Shown here: in pieces, positions 1 through 8,691 of the stretch
Position numbering within the stretch: the stretch's first letter is position 1
How the letters are laid out: the number at the start of each line of letters is the position of its first letter
Origin: a virus
Virus record (IMG/VR): IMGVR_UViG_3300044911_000285
Span: 1 to 29,819 of that record
DNA: 29,819 nt
Strand: one strand, 5' to 3'
Made by a program: the position numbers and the translations under genes
Notes under the pieces: model-generated
Database searches by the model: none
Seen by the model: the letters and a program-made list of their open reading frames with translations, nothing else
What the model was told of the DNA's origin: nothing

Positions 1-130
1 TTAAATACGCAGATAACTACGTCCATAATGGAAACTTTAAAGGTTATTATAATACGTTAACGCCTCCCGCTTATGTTTTTCAGCCTTACGGTTGGAGTTT
101 TTTCGCTAGTGCTTTTCCGGCTTCTTATGT
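1..130. repeat. Terminal direct repeat, left copy (circular closure)
   Basis: Bases 1-130 match 29690-29819 except at base 127 (A here, T at 29816). The repeat lies inside one reading frame that continues across the join, which is what a circular assembly with an overlap of about 127 bases produces. It is not evidence for physical direct terminal repeats. The mismatch changes residue 340 of the split tail gene from Tyr (this copy) to Phe (right copy). Confidence 0.95.
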
Positions 131-1085
131 TAATATGGATATAGACGACGATTTGTCTTCTAATACTGTAAATATATCCCAACCAATAGGAGCGGGATTT
201 TTTGCTTATGCAGAAATGGGGGGATTCCCTCCTCCTATAAGTCCTTATTTATATTTACCTTATATGAATGGGCCTAGCTTTAACGTAAGTTTTACTTATT
301 TTATCGGACAAGGAATAGGCGCTAAATTATTTATTTCTATTATTAATCCGGCTAACGGTATTAAATATTATTATGACGGTACTAATTGGGGAACCGGATC
401 TACTTACGTAGTAGTAAATAAAGTAGATAGCGCCGAGTTTGTAAGTTACTCCGAGAAAGTAGATTTAAATAGCATAAATAGTCCTACGGGAGTAGCGTTA
501 AAAGGTTACGTACAATTAAGATTTTTAGTAGACGGAGGAACCCCGTTTCCTAAGTATACAAATATTAGAATAAGAAGCGTAGCGATAACTCAAGATTATA
601 CTACTATTAGATCAGTAGACGTAACTAGACAAGTAGGAACCGAAAACACTACTATTAAAGAAATCGACCAACCTTACGGAAGTTTCTTAAATAACTTTTC
701 AGTTAATAACAATATAGGGAATATAGTAAACGCTTCGGGGATTTCTTATACTAATTGGTATCGTTATCCCGATACGGCTAATACCTTCCCTCTTTTAGCT
801 ATGTTAATGGCTAGACAGTATTCAAACTTATTAAATAAGAACTTTGCAACACTAGAAGCCGAATTAGGTTCGTTTCAAACTGCAAAAGGGTTAAACTACT
901 TGGATAAAGTTTATACGGTCGAAGATTCAGCTACTAACGCCCTTTCTTACAACGATAAAACATTTATGTTAAATAGAGGGAATGTAATCCCGCAAGTAGA
1001 TCAAGTAGCTTCTTTTCAGTTAATAGAAATAACAAACGACGATAACGAACTTTCAATAGAAACTATAAAGTATAATATCGAGTAA
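1..1085 (+). CDS. Putative tail tip / baseplate hub-like protein, C-terminal part (split by contig ends)
   Basis: This is the C-terminal part of the gene that starts at 28798. Base 1 corresponds to 29690, and the frame stays open from 28798 through the join to the TAA at 1083-1085, giving 658 residues in all. An ATG at 135 lies inside the frame and is not the real start. This part is rich in beta-strand-like segments with many Gly, Tyr and Asn. It looks like a carbohydrate-binding or jelly-roll region, followed by a segment resembling the structural parts of other tail tip proteins. I see no catalytic motif. Its place between the tape measure and the fiber argues for the tail tip. The exact role (hub, distal tail or adhesion) is inference. 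Confidence 0.75.
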   Translation, partial: KYADNYVHNGNFKGYYNTLTPPAYVFQPYGWSFFASAFPASYVNMDIDDDLSSNTVNISQPIGAGFFAYAEMGGFPPPISPYLYLPYMNGPSFNVSFTYFIGQGIGAKLFISIINPANGIKYYYDGTNWGTGSTYVVVNKVDSAEFVSYSEKVDLNSINSPTGVALKGYVQLRFLVDGGTPFPKYTNIRIRSVAITQDYTTIRSVDVTRQVGTENTTIKEIDQPYGSFLNNFSVNNNIGNIVNASGISYTNWYRYPDTANTFPLLAMLMARQYSNLLNKNFATLEAELGSFQTAKGLNYLDKVYTVEDSATNALSYNDKTFMLNRGNVIPQVDQVASFQLIEITNDDNELSIETIKYNIE

Positions 1086-1095
1086 AATAAAAGAT

Positions 1096-1103
1096 TAAAT
1101 TTG
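1096..1103 (+). promoter_or_regulatory. TAnnTTTG -7-like element before the second tail-tube-like gene
   Basis: TAAATTTG matches the Bacteroidota sigma-A -7 consensus. No TTG -33 element lies at the expected distance, and the ATG follows after only four bases, so a transcript from here would be nearly leaderless. It may be weak or coincidental. Confidence 0.35.
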
Positions 1104-1107
1104 TAGT

Positions 1108-1800
1108 ATGGCAAACGCAGTAAACGGAAAAAATGTTATGCTTTATTGGCATAGGACGGACGTAGATCCGGAAGTAGACGTAGCGTTCGCGTGTTCTACA
1201 AACTGTTCTTTTAGTGTTAATGTAGATCAAGTAGAGGTAACCTCCGTTACGTCGGCTTGGTTCCGCGAATATAAAAACGATATAGCTACTTGGAGTATTA
1301 ACTGCGACGGCTTAGTTATCTTAAGCGGATTCTCTTATTTATTTATGCTTAATAAGCAATTAGCTAGAGAACCTATCGAGGTTAATTTCGTAATAGACAA
1401 CGGAGTAGACGGCTTAGTAATAATAAACGGTATTTGTAATATAACGAGTATAAATATAGGCGCTCCGGTAAGGGACGTCGCTACTTATAACGTTACACTA
1501 CAAGGGACCGGCGCTTACGGTACTACGGGAACTAGTATTACTCCGGCGGGAATTGTTATTCGCGGAGGATATGTTTACAATAAAGAATATACGGCGGCCG
1601 GTGGCGAGACTACTATCACTTGGGTAGATATGATCGGGAAGGATTGCGTTTATGTATCTAGAGGCGGTATAGATTGCCAAGGGATCATAATTAGCGGGAC
1701 TCCGGTAGACGAGGAAGTTAAGTGGAATAGTATAACGGGAGTTCTTACATTTAGTAGGGCTTTAGATAGTGGGGAATTTGTTAGAGGTTTGTTTAATTAG
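1108..1800 (+). CDS. Tail-tube-like structural protein (second copy of the fold)
   Basis: A 230-residue protein. Residues about 35-135 follow the pattern of TP901-1-type major tail proteins: a stretch around EVTSVTSAWFREY, a Trp-containing strand TWSINCDG, and an ending near YNVTLQGTGAYG. Residues about 150-230 form a separate Gly-rich beta domain beginning near YVYNKEYTAAGGET. A shorter protein of apparently the same fold (25803-26252) sits at the normal tail tube position. This copy lies between the tail tip gene and the fiber, 22 bp after the first and 14 bp before the second. A role as a tube-derived tail tip or fiber-attachment protein is inferred. Structure prediction would be decisive. 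Confidence 0.7.
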   Translation: MANAVNGKNVMLYWHRTDVDPEVDVAFACSTNCSFSVNVDQVEVTSVTSAWFREYKNDIATWSINCDGLVILSGFSYLFMLNKQLAREPIEVNFVIDNGVDGLVIINGICNITSINIGAPVRDVATYNVTLQGTGAYGTTGTSITPAGIVIRGGYVYNKEYTAAGGETTITWVDMIGKDCVYVSRGGIDCQGIIISGTPVDEEVKWNSITGVLTFSRALDSGEFVRGLFN

Positions 1801-1814
1801 ATAAAAAAAGTAAA

Positions 1815-4800
1815 ATGAGTAACCAAATAGTTATAACAAGCGGAGCCAAATTAAGAGACTTAGACGACGTTATTATAGGAACTGACGGGATATTAAGTTC
1901 CGTAGCCTTTAACGTCGCTAACGGGGTTCCTAGGCTTGACGAGAACGGTAAAATTCTAGTAAGTCAGTTACCTAATTCGGTTATGGAATTTAAAGGAGTT
2001 TGGAACGCGGCTACTAATAGTCCTACTTTGGTTAACGGTACGGGTAACGCGGGGGACGTTTGGTTATGTAACGTTGCCGGAACTGTAAACTTCGGGGCCG
2101 GTCCTATCGTTTTTGCCGTTGGCGATTACGCAGTCTATACCGGTACGGAATGGGCTAGATCGTCGGGAGCGACGGGGACCGTAACTTCGGTAGGAGTATC
2201 TAGAGACGGAAACGCTCTAACTATTACCGGTTCTCCCGTAACTTCTAGCGGAACGATTAATTTAGGTTTTAGTGGCGATAATACACAGTACATAAATGGA
2301 GCGGGAAATTTAACTACGTTCCCGACTGTAATAAATAGCATAGGTTTAACTATGCCGGCGGCTTTTGGCGTCTCTAATAGCCCCCTAACGGCCAACGGAA
2401 CGATAGGCGTAACCGCTTTAGGTTTCCCTTCTCAATATATTAGAGGAGACGGAACTTTAGCCGACTTCCCTACTAGCGGAGGTGGCGGATCTTCGGTTTC
2501 TTACTATTTGAATGGAGGAACTAGCCAAGGGACAATAGGGGGTACTACTTATTACGAAATGAGTAAGATTGCCAATACGGGAACTATGGTAGATTTTAGT
2601 AAAACGGGAGACGGATTTATTACGGCGTTTTTAACGGACGCAAACGATCCGGCTTTATTACAAATACCGGCGGGGAATTGGGACTTTGAAATTTACGCTT
2701 CTATGAGTTCTAACGGAGGTACTCCGGAACTTTACGCGGAATTATATAAATACGACGGTACTACTTTTACTTTAATTGCTACTAGTTCGCACGAAATTTT
2801 ATACGACGGAGTTAATCTTAATTTATATTCTTTTGCTACGGCGGTTCCGGAAACTGTTTTAACGGTTACGGATAGATTAGCGATAAAACTTTACGCTACA
2901 AATAGCGGAGGTAAGACTACTACGGTTCATACGCAAAACGGTCATTTATGCCAAGTTATAACGACGTTTACTACCGGTTTAACGGCTTTAAACGGCTTAA
3001 CTTCTCAAGTGCAATACTTTGCTACCGGAACGAGCGGAAGCGATTTTAATATCGTTTCTAGCGTTGCTACGCATACTTTTAATATTCCTTCGGCTTCGGC
3101 TACTGCTAGGGGTTTAATTACTACCGGAACGCAGACAATAGCGGGAGCAAAAACTATAACGGGTACTACTACTTTTACGGGAGGCCCTATTTTATCCGAT
3201 ACTAATTTAACCTATGCAAATTCGGGATTTACTTTAGTATTACAGTCTCCGACTTTATCGGTTAATAGGACGGTTACTTTACCAAACGGAACGGGAACCC
3301 TAGCTTTAACTAGCGACATATCTTATCCGGTTACTTCCGTATTTGGTAGGACCGGAGCGGTAGTAGCGACTAGCGGAGACTATACTACGGCCCAAGTTAC
3401 TGAAAGCGGTAACTTATATTTTACGGACGCAAGGGCTAGAACTGCGATTAGTCTTACGACTACGGGATCTACCGGCGCTTCTACTTATAACAATACTACG
3501 GGAGTTTTAAATATTCCTAATTACGCGGATCAATACGTCGGAACGGTTACGAGCGTAGGTTTGTCGGCCCCAACGGGCTTTAGTGTTTCCGGTTCTCCGG
3601 TTACTTCTAGCGGTACTTTAGCTTTATCTTTTGCTAGTGGATATTCTTTGCCTACTAACGTTAAGCAATCGAATTGGGACGACGCTTATACTTGGGTGGC
3701 GGCCTTCCCTACTCAAACGGGAAATACCGGTAAATTTTTAACTACGGACGGATCTAGTTTGTCTTGGGTGGCTAATCCTTTAGGAACTGTAACGAGCGTA
3801 GATATGTCAGTTCCTACGGGCTTAACTGTATCGGGAAATCCTATTACTACGAGCGGAACTCTAGCGGTTACATTAACGGCGGGTTACTCTATTCCTACTA
3901 CGGCTAATCAATCTACTTGGACGACTGCTTATAATAGAAGTTTAACGAGTGCGGCGGTTACGGGTACTACGACTAAGACTCTTACTTTGAACCAACAAGA
4001 CGGAGGAACTATTACGGCTTCTTGGACTGATATTAATACGGACGCGGTTACTTCGGTGTTCGGTAGAACGGGCGCAGTAGTGGCAACGGAGGGAGACTAT
4101 ACTTTAACTCAATTAGGAGACGTAACTATTACAAGTCCTAGTTCGGGCCAAGTATTAAAATATAACGGGACTGCGTGGATTAACGATACGGACGCAAATA
4201 CGGGGACAGTTACTAGCGTTGCTATGACAGTTCCAACGGGCCTAAGTATTGCGGGTTCTCCTATTACAAGTTCGGGAACTTTAGCGGTTACTTTTGCGGC
4301 CGGATATTCTATTCCTACTAACGCTTCTCAAACTACTTGGGATACGGCTTATACTAATAGAATTACGAGTCTTACTACAACGGGTACAAGTGGCGCGGCT
4401 ACTTTAATAAGTAACGTTTTAAATATTCCACAATACCAAAGCGTTTTAACTAATCCGGTAACCGGAACGGGAACTTTAAATAAAGTAGCTAAATTTTCTG
4501 CGACCGGAAGTACAATTACTGACAGTTCAATATTTGATAACGGGACTTTTGTTGGAATCAATAGCGTAACAAGTGTAAGTAGCGATTTTAGATTACAAGT
4601 AGCCGGAGGGATTTACGCGGCAACTTCTAGCGCTAATACTGTATTAGATATAACAAATACTAACTTAACTACGGGTTACGGAGTATATATACAAGCGGGA
4701 GGAAATAGTGTGGGTAGATATAGCTTATTGGTAAGAAATGCGGCTAATAGCGATTTATTAAAAGTTTTACCTTCCGGAAGGACTTTAATAAATAATGCTA

Positions 4801-6869
4801 CGGACGATACTACGAGCGCGCTACAAGTAAGCGGAGTAGCAAGATTTACTTCAAATATTATTCTTGGGAACGGCGCTTCGGAACAAATACAATCTGCAAA
4901 TTCTTACATAGAAATATATAATGGTTCTACGGGGGATATGACTTTTTTTAGTGGATTTGGAACGGGTGCTATAAAGTTTTGTACTGCTAATAATACGACT
5001 CCAAAAGTTACTATAAGTTATACCGGCGCGACTACTTTTACTTCTACTATTACTGCTTCTAATTTTACCGGATCTTCTAGCGGTACAAATACGGGCGATC
5101 AAACTTTAGCCGGATTAGGTGGCGTTCCAACTTCTAGAACTTTAACTATTAACGGAGTCGGATATGATCTTAGCGCGGATCGATCTTGGACTATTACGGC
5201 GGGAGTAAGCGGTAGCGGTACGGAAAATAAAATCCCTAAATGGAATAATGCGGGAGGTACTACAATAGGGGATAGTATTTTAAGGTCTACGACTTTTGTA
5301 GACGCAATAAGTGCGGGAGGTGCTTTAGGTTATCAAGATATTTATTTTGTAGGTAGATACTTACAAGATGAAACTACTTATAGGGGTGTAGCTATTGGCT
5401 ATCAGTCTACCGCTCAAAGAGGTATTATATACGCAGAAAGTGCGGGTGCGACAAGTTCTTTAGGATTTGCAACTTATGACGCCACTACTACTACTTGGGC
5501 GCAAAGAGTATATATTACTAGTTCCGGTTTATTTGTTCTTGGGACTTCATCAACTGCTTACAATTTTGTTATAGGAAATAGTAATAGCTTAACGGGATTA
5601 TATGCAACCGACGGCGGAGGATTAACTAAAGACTTTTTATTATCTACGGGAGGAAGTGTGGGATCGGGTGCGATTAGAATTTTTGCTAATGGAAACGCGC
5701 AAGTAGCGGCTAGTAATTTAGCGGACCAAGGATATAAATTATATGTAGACGGATTAGGTTATTATTCAAATGATTTAGACGCGAGGTCTAACGGTACTTC
5801 TTTATGGTGGGGAGGTAGTGCGGCAAGATATGGTCAATTAAATTGGAATACTAACGAAACTATTATAGCGGCTACAACCGGTAATAAACTTACATTTAGA
5901 ACAAACGGAGTTACTTCCGCAGAAAATAGACTAATAATTACAACGGGAGGTAAAGTAAATATTAATAACTCTACTAATACTGATTTTCAACTTTATGTAG
6001 ACGCCGGCGGATTAACAAGTGGGAATTCAAAATCCGTTGCCGCTTTTAGAACGGGTACAAATTTTTATTTTGATATTATACAAAGTTGGAACACTTCTCC
6101 GGCGGGCCAAAGTTTATTAGGTACTTTATTAAAATCTACCGACGACTTAGCTATATCTACTTTAGGCGTTGAAAGGCTTAGGATTGATACGGGGGGGGAT
6201 ATGTGTTTTTATGGAACCGCTATTACGTCAGCAACAAGGGCAGTCTTTAGAAATAGTTCATCTGCTTTAACATTTTTTGCGGGAGATGCCGGAAGTTCAA
6301 CAAAAGAAATACAATGGTATGTAACTAATGGTACTACTCAGTTTTTGGCAATGCAACTTCGCACTACCGGCTATTTATATTTACCTAAAGCAAGAATTAT
6401 AGGCGATACGGATATAGCTTATATGGATTTATATAATCCAAATGTAGGAAACGTAAGAATAGTTAATACAAGCGCAAGCGCAAGTTTTGGTAGGATTGAG
6501 TTATATACTAATAATACTTTAAGAGTTACGGTACAAACTAACGGAGATACTAATTTTACAAATTCAATTATTGCGGGTGGCGACGTTACGGCTTATTCGG
6601 ATATTTCAGTAAAAGAAAATATCCGTCCTATTGAAAATGTATTAACAAGAATAAATAATTCTAGAGGAGTTCTTTACGATAGAATAGATACTAAGACTAA
6701 AAATAATATAGGATTTATAGCGCAAGAATTAGAAAAGGAGTTTCCGGAATTAATTACCACTAATTTAGACGGAACTAAGGGAGTTAAATATCAAAATGCG
6801 GTAGCCGTATTATTTGAAGCTATTAAAGAGCAACAAAAACAAATTAACCAACTTAAAAATATTAATTAA
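1815..6869 (+). CDS. Long tail fiber with C-terminal S74 intramolecular chaperone
   Basis: A 1,684-residue protein, the largest in the genome. The N-terminus (about 1-120) probably anchors it to the tail. The middle is low-complexity Thr/Ser/Gly/Asn sequence with repeated units. GTVTSV starts near residues 121, 576, 657 and 797, most followed by a PTG..SGSPITSSGTLAV-like run, and VTSVFGRTGAVVAT starts at 506 and 745. The C-terminus is a Peptidase_S74 chaperone: YSDISVKENI at about 1594-1603, IGFIAQELE, and a terminal coiled coil ending in INQLKNIN. In this family the chain cuts itself between Ser and Asp after trimerisation, which here predicts a cut between Ser1595 and Asp1596. It probably binds the host receptor. 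A run of eight G at 6191-6198 is odd in this AT-rich gene. Confidence 0.92.
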   Translation: MSNQIVITSGAKLRDLDDVIIGTDGILSSVAFNVANGVPRLDENGKILVSQLPNSVMEFKGVWNAATNSPTLVNGTGNAGDVWLCNVAGTVNFGAGPIVFAVGDYAVYTGTEWARSSGATGTVTSVGVSRDGNALTITGSPVTSSGTINLGFSGDNTQYINGAGNLTTFPTVINSIGLTMPAAFGVSNSPLTANGTIGVTALGFPSQYIRGDGTLADFPTSGGGGSSVSYYLNGGTSQGTIGGTTYYEMSKIANTGTMVDFSKTGDGFITAFLTDANDPALLQIPAGNWDFEIYASMSSNGGTPELYAELYKYDGTTFTLIATSSHEILYDGVNLNLYSFATAVPETVLTVTDRLAIKLYATNSGGKTTTVHTQNGHLCQVITTFTTGLTALNGLTSQVQYFATGTSGSDFNIVSSVATHTFNIPSASATARGLITTGTQTIAGAKTITGTTTFTGGPILSDTNLTYANSGFTLVLQSPTLSVNRTVTLPNGTGTLALTSDISYPVTSVFGRTGAVVATSGDYTTAQVTESGNLYFTDARARTAISLTTTGSTGASTYNNTTGVLNIPNYADQYVGTVTSVGLSAPTGFSVSGSPVTSSGTLALSFASGYSLPTNVKQSNWDDAYTWVAAFPTQTGNTGKFLTTDGSSLSWVANPLGTVTSVDMSVPTGLTVSGNPITTSGTLAVTLTAGYSIPTTANQSTWTTAYNRSLTSAAVTGTTTKTLTLNQQDGGTITASWTDINTDAVTSVFGRTGAVVATEGDYTLTQLGDVTITSPSSGQVLKYNGTAWINDTDANTGTVTSVAMTVPTGLSIAGSPITSSGTLAVTFAAGYSIPTNASQTTWDTAYTNRITSLTTTGTSGAATLISNVLNIPQYQSVLTNPVTGTGTLNKVAKFSATGSTITDSSIFDNGTFVGINSVTSVSSDFRLQVAGGIYAATSSANTVLDITNTNLTTGYGVYIQAGGNSVGRYSLLVRNAANSDLLKVLPSGRTLINNATDDTTSALQVSGVARFTSNIILGNGASEQIQSANSYIEIYNGSTGDMTFFSGFGTGAIKFCTANNTTPKVTISYTGATTFTSTITASNFTGSSSGTNTGDQTLAGLGGVPTSRTLTINGVGYDLSADRSWTITAGVSGSGTENKIPKWNNAGGTTIGDSILRSTTFVDAISAGGALGYQDIYFVGRYLQDETTYRGVAIGYQSTAQRGIIYAESAGATSSLGFATYDATTTTWAQRVYITSSGLFVLGTSSTAYNFVIGNSNSLTGLYATDGGGLTKDFLLSTGGSVGSGAIRIFANGNAQVAASNLADQGYKLYVDGLGYYSNDLDARSNGTSLWWGGSAARYGQLNWNTNETIIAATTGNKLTFRTNGVTSAENRLIITTGGKVNINNSTNTDFQLYVDAGGLTSGNSKSVAAFRTGTNFYFDIIQSWNTSPAGQSLLGTLLKSTDDLAISTLGVERLRIDTGGDMCFYGTAITSATRAVFRNSSSALTFFAGDAGSSTKEIQWYVTNGTTQFLAMQLRTTGYLYLPKARIIGDTDIAYMDLYNPNVGNVRIVNTSASASFGRIELYTNNTLRVTVQTNGDTNFTNSIIAGGDVTAYSDISVKENIRPIENVLTRINNSRGVLYDRIDTKTKNNIGFIAQELEKEFPELITTNLDGTKGVKYQNAVAVLFEAIKEQQKQINQLKNIN
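3330..4330 (+). repeat. Imperfect internal repeats in the fiber gene
   Basis: Units encoding GTVTSV followed by PTG and SSGTLA motifs begin at 3540, 3783 and 4203, with a more diverged unit at 2175. Units encoding VTSVFGRTGAVVAT begin at 3330 and 4047. The DNA copies differ at many synonymous positions, so they are old duplications kept at the protein level. They could support recombination that alters fiber length. Confidence 0.8.
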
Positions 6870-7789
6870 TGGCACTCCCAAGTAGCGGCGCGTTATCTTT
6901 AGGCGATATAGCGGTAAATCAAGGCGCTAGTTCCGTAGGAGTAGTTACGCCTTATTCTCTTTACCAATTATGTACCTTAACGGGAGTAGGTACTTATTAC
7001 GACGGCGCTTGGTTTAGAGATTACTTTATAAGTAACTTTTATTCTTGGGCCGGATATGGGTATAAATTCGGTAGTCCGGCTATGTTACACGATTTCGGCT
7101 TAAGTAATAGATTCCCTACAAGTTCAAGCGCGATTATAGATACAAGCGGAAACGCAAGAAACGGGACCTTTGTAACCGGAACCGGTAACGGAACGGCTAC
7201 TAACGTAACGGGTTATACTACGGGGTATCCGGCAAATATTGCTATTAATTCCGCTTCTCAATACGCAATAAGATTAAACGACGTAGCTAAGTTTTCGGGT
7301 ACTACTTCTTATACAGTTATTTCGTGGGTAAAAGTAACTTCGTTCCCTAGTTCCTATCCGGCCGTAGTAGGGGCCGAAGGTAGAAGCGGAAGTACTCCTA
7401 TTGGTTGGAGTATGCACTTCGATAATGTAAGCGGTTATCATTTAAACCACACTCGTTGGAATTTAGTTACGGGGGTTCCTCTTACAGTAACCGTAACTTT
7501 TGGGGCCGGTGGCGCTCCTTCTTTTGCTACGGGAACTTGGTATATGACAGTAGCAAGGTGGGACGGTTCTCTTATTAATGTAGATTTATACGCAAATGGA
7601 TCAAGATACGGTAGCACTTCGGGAGGAGTATCTTCTTTATCTACGGACGCTTCTTGGGGCGCTTTTATCGGATTGCGTTATAATAATTGGCTAAATGGGA
7701 ACGTAGGATATACTTCAATTTATACAAGTGCTTTAACTAACGCTCAATTAGACGAAATTTACGAATTTACACGATATAGATACGCATAA
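6869..7789 (+). CDS. LamG / concanavalin A-like lectin tail protein
   Basis: A 306-residue protein whose ATG overlaps the fiber stop codon by one base (TAATG), indicating coupled translation. The N-terminus, MALPSSGALSLGDIAVNQG, is the short motif common at the start of phage tail appendage proteins. Residues about 85-300 look like a LamG/concanavalin A-like jelly roll: an FSGTTSYTVISWVKV strand, GTWYMTVARWDGS and VDLYANG in the middle, and NVGYTSIYTSALTNAQL near the end, where many LamG domains carry a similar sequence. It probably binds host surface sugars next to, or attached to, the long fiber. No enzymatic motif is visible. Confidence 0.85.
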   Translation: MALPSSGALSLGDIAVNQGASSVGVVTPYSLYQLCTLTGVGTYYDGAWFRDYFISNFYSWAGYGYKFGSPAMLHDFGLSNRFPTSSSAIIDTSGNARNGTFVTGTGNGTATNVTGYTTGYPANIAINSASQYAIRLNDVAKFSGTTSYTVISWVKVTSFPSSYPAVVGAEGRSGSTPIGWSMHFDNVSGYHLNHTRWNLVTGVPLTVTVTFGAGGAPSFATGTWYMTVARWDGSLINVDLYANGSRYGSTSGGVSSLSTDASWGAFIGLRYNNWLNGNVGYTSIYTSALTNAQLDEIYEFTRYRYA

Positions 7790-7938
7790 TGATAACAATA
7801 AACTTAAACATATTAAAAACAGTAGTTAAGATAATTCTATTTTTAGCTTTATCTTATCTTATAGTAAGTTTTAACGCTAATACAAGTTATACTAACTTTG
7901 TTAGTCAAGATTCCGTAATGGAAAACTTTTACCCTTAA
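7789..7938 (+). CDS. Small single-pass membrane protein
   Basis: A 49-residue frame whose ATG overlaps the preceding stop by one base. Residues about 11-29 (TVVKIILFLALSYLIVSF) form one transmembrane segment, preceded by a short amphipathic N-terminus with Lys10 and Lys14 and followed by a polar tail ending in ENFYP. Tight coupling to the LamG gene and lack of any other gene in this space support it. The function is unknown. It could be an accessory holin-like or superinfection-related protein, but nothing in the sequence decides this. Confidence 0.55.
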   Translation: MITINLNILKTVVKIILFLALSYLIVSFNANTSYTNFVSQDSVMENFYP

Positions 7939-7948
7939 AATATAAAAA

Positions 7949-8272
7949 ATGAAAACAATCGAACCCGTAGTAATTTGGGCAAATGGAACTCAACAAATAG
8001 CCACAGTATTAAACGTCTTTTCGTCTTATGACAACTTAGCCACTTACGCAAATCTTAGTTTTGCTTTAATGGAGGTAATAGATAATAATATAGTAAACGC
8101 CTTATCGCAAGGAAGTTTAACAATCGAAGGAACTGATTATCAAAATTGGGAGACAAACGATTATGCTTATACTTGGGTAGCGGCTAAACTTAATTTAGTT
8201 ATTACGGGCGAGTACGTTCCTCCGGTTATAGAAACTCCTCAAATAAACGAAGAGCAAATAAATACAATTTAG
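7949..8272 (+). CDS. Hypothetical protein of the tail-appendage region
   Basis: A 107-residue protein, ten bases after the preceding small gene. It opens with TIEPVVIWANGTQQIATVLN, a type of opening I associate with small proteins found beside tail genes in Bacteroidota phages. The middle, GSLTIEGTDYQNWETNDYAY, suggests a compact mixed or beta domain, and the C-terminus is Pro/Glu-rich. No signal peptide or membrane segment is visible. Position suggests an accessory of the tail tip or of fiber assembly. The function is not established. Confidence 0.65.
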   Translation: MKTIEPVVIWANGTQQIATVLNVFSSYDNLATYANLSFALMEVIDNNIVNALSQGSLTIEGTDYQNWETNDYAYTWVAAKLNLVITGEYVPPVIETPQINEEQINTI

Positions 8273-8275
8273 TTA

Positions 8276-8283
8276 TATATTTG
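8276..8283 (+). promoter_or_regulatory. TAnnTTTG -7-like element before the lysis region
   Basis: TATATTTG lies 17 bases before the ATG at 8301, at the junction of the tail and lysis regions, where a late promoter would make sense. I see no TTG -33 element 17-23 bases upstream. Confidence 0.45.
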
Positions 8284-8300
8284 TAAAAAATAATTAACTT

Positions 8301-8690
8301 ATGAAGTACGAAAAAATCGGTCTAGTAATTACCCAAATTAACGCCGTAATAGGCAAACAAGAAACTAAGGTCCAAAAGAAACTATTTAAGTTCGGCGAGA
8401 AGCTAAAACCTTATCAAGAACAGTACGTTAGTAAAATAGAGGAACTTAGGCTAGATAACGCCGCTACGGACGATAAAAACGTTTTAATTACTGACGAGAA
8501 AGGAGAATATAAATTCTCTAAAGAAGGCCTTAAGAAACTAAGAGAAGACATTAAGAAACTTAACGAAAGCGAGTTCGACTTTAAGCCTATCGAGGTATTA
8601 AATCCTAAAGGATTAGAGGAGTTTCACTTCCTAAGAGATTGGGTAACCGGTGTAACCTTTGACGAAGAGGAAGCCGACGAAGAGTTATAG
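8301..8690 (+). CDS. Hypothetical charged helical protein
   Basis: A 129-residue protein, very rich in Lys, Glu and Asp, with long predicted helices at residues about 15-50 and 70-92. A segment near residues 58-70 (VLITDEKGEYKFSKEG) reads like a beta hairpin. The C-terminus is acidic (FDEEEADEEL). It has no membrane segment and no motif I recognise. It is the first gene of the lysis-side cluster, and the next gene starts one base after its stop codon, so the two are probably translated together. A structural or assembly-helper role is as likely as a lysis role. Confidence 0.65.
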   Translation: MKYEKIGLVITQINAVIGKQETKVQKKLFKFGEKLKPYQEQYVSKIEELRLDNAATDDKNVLITDEKGEYKFSKEGLKKLREDIKKLNESEFDFKPIEVLNPKGLEEFHFLRDWVTGVTFDEEEADEEL

Positions 8691-8691
8691 A

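Noticed and set aside
1-130. Physical direct terminal repeats of the virion DNA
   Set aside because: The repeat length (about 127 exact bases), its location in mid-gene and the continuous frame fit an assembly overlap of a circular or permuted genome.
8659-8691. Upstream start for the membrane-anchored protein
   Set aside because: It puts eleven charged residues before the membrane anchor and overlaps the previous gene. ATG 8692 directly follows the stop.
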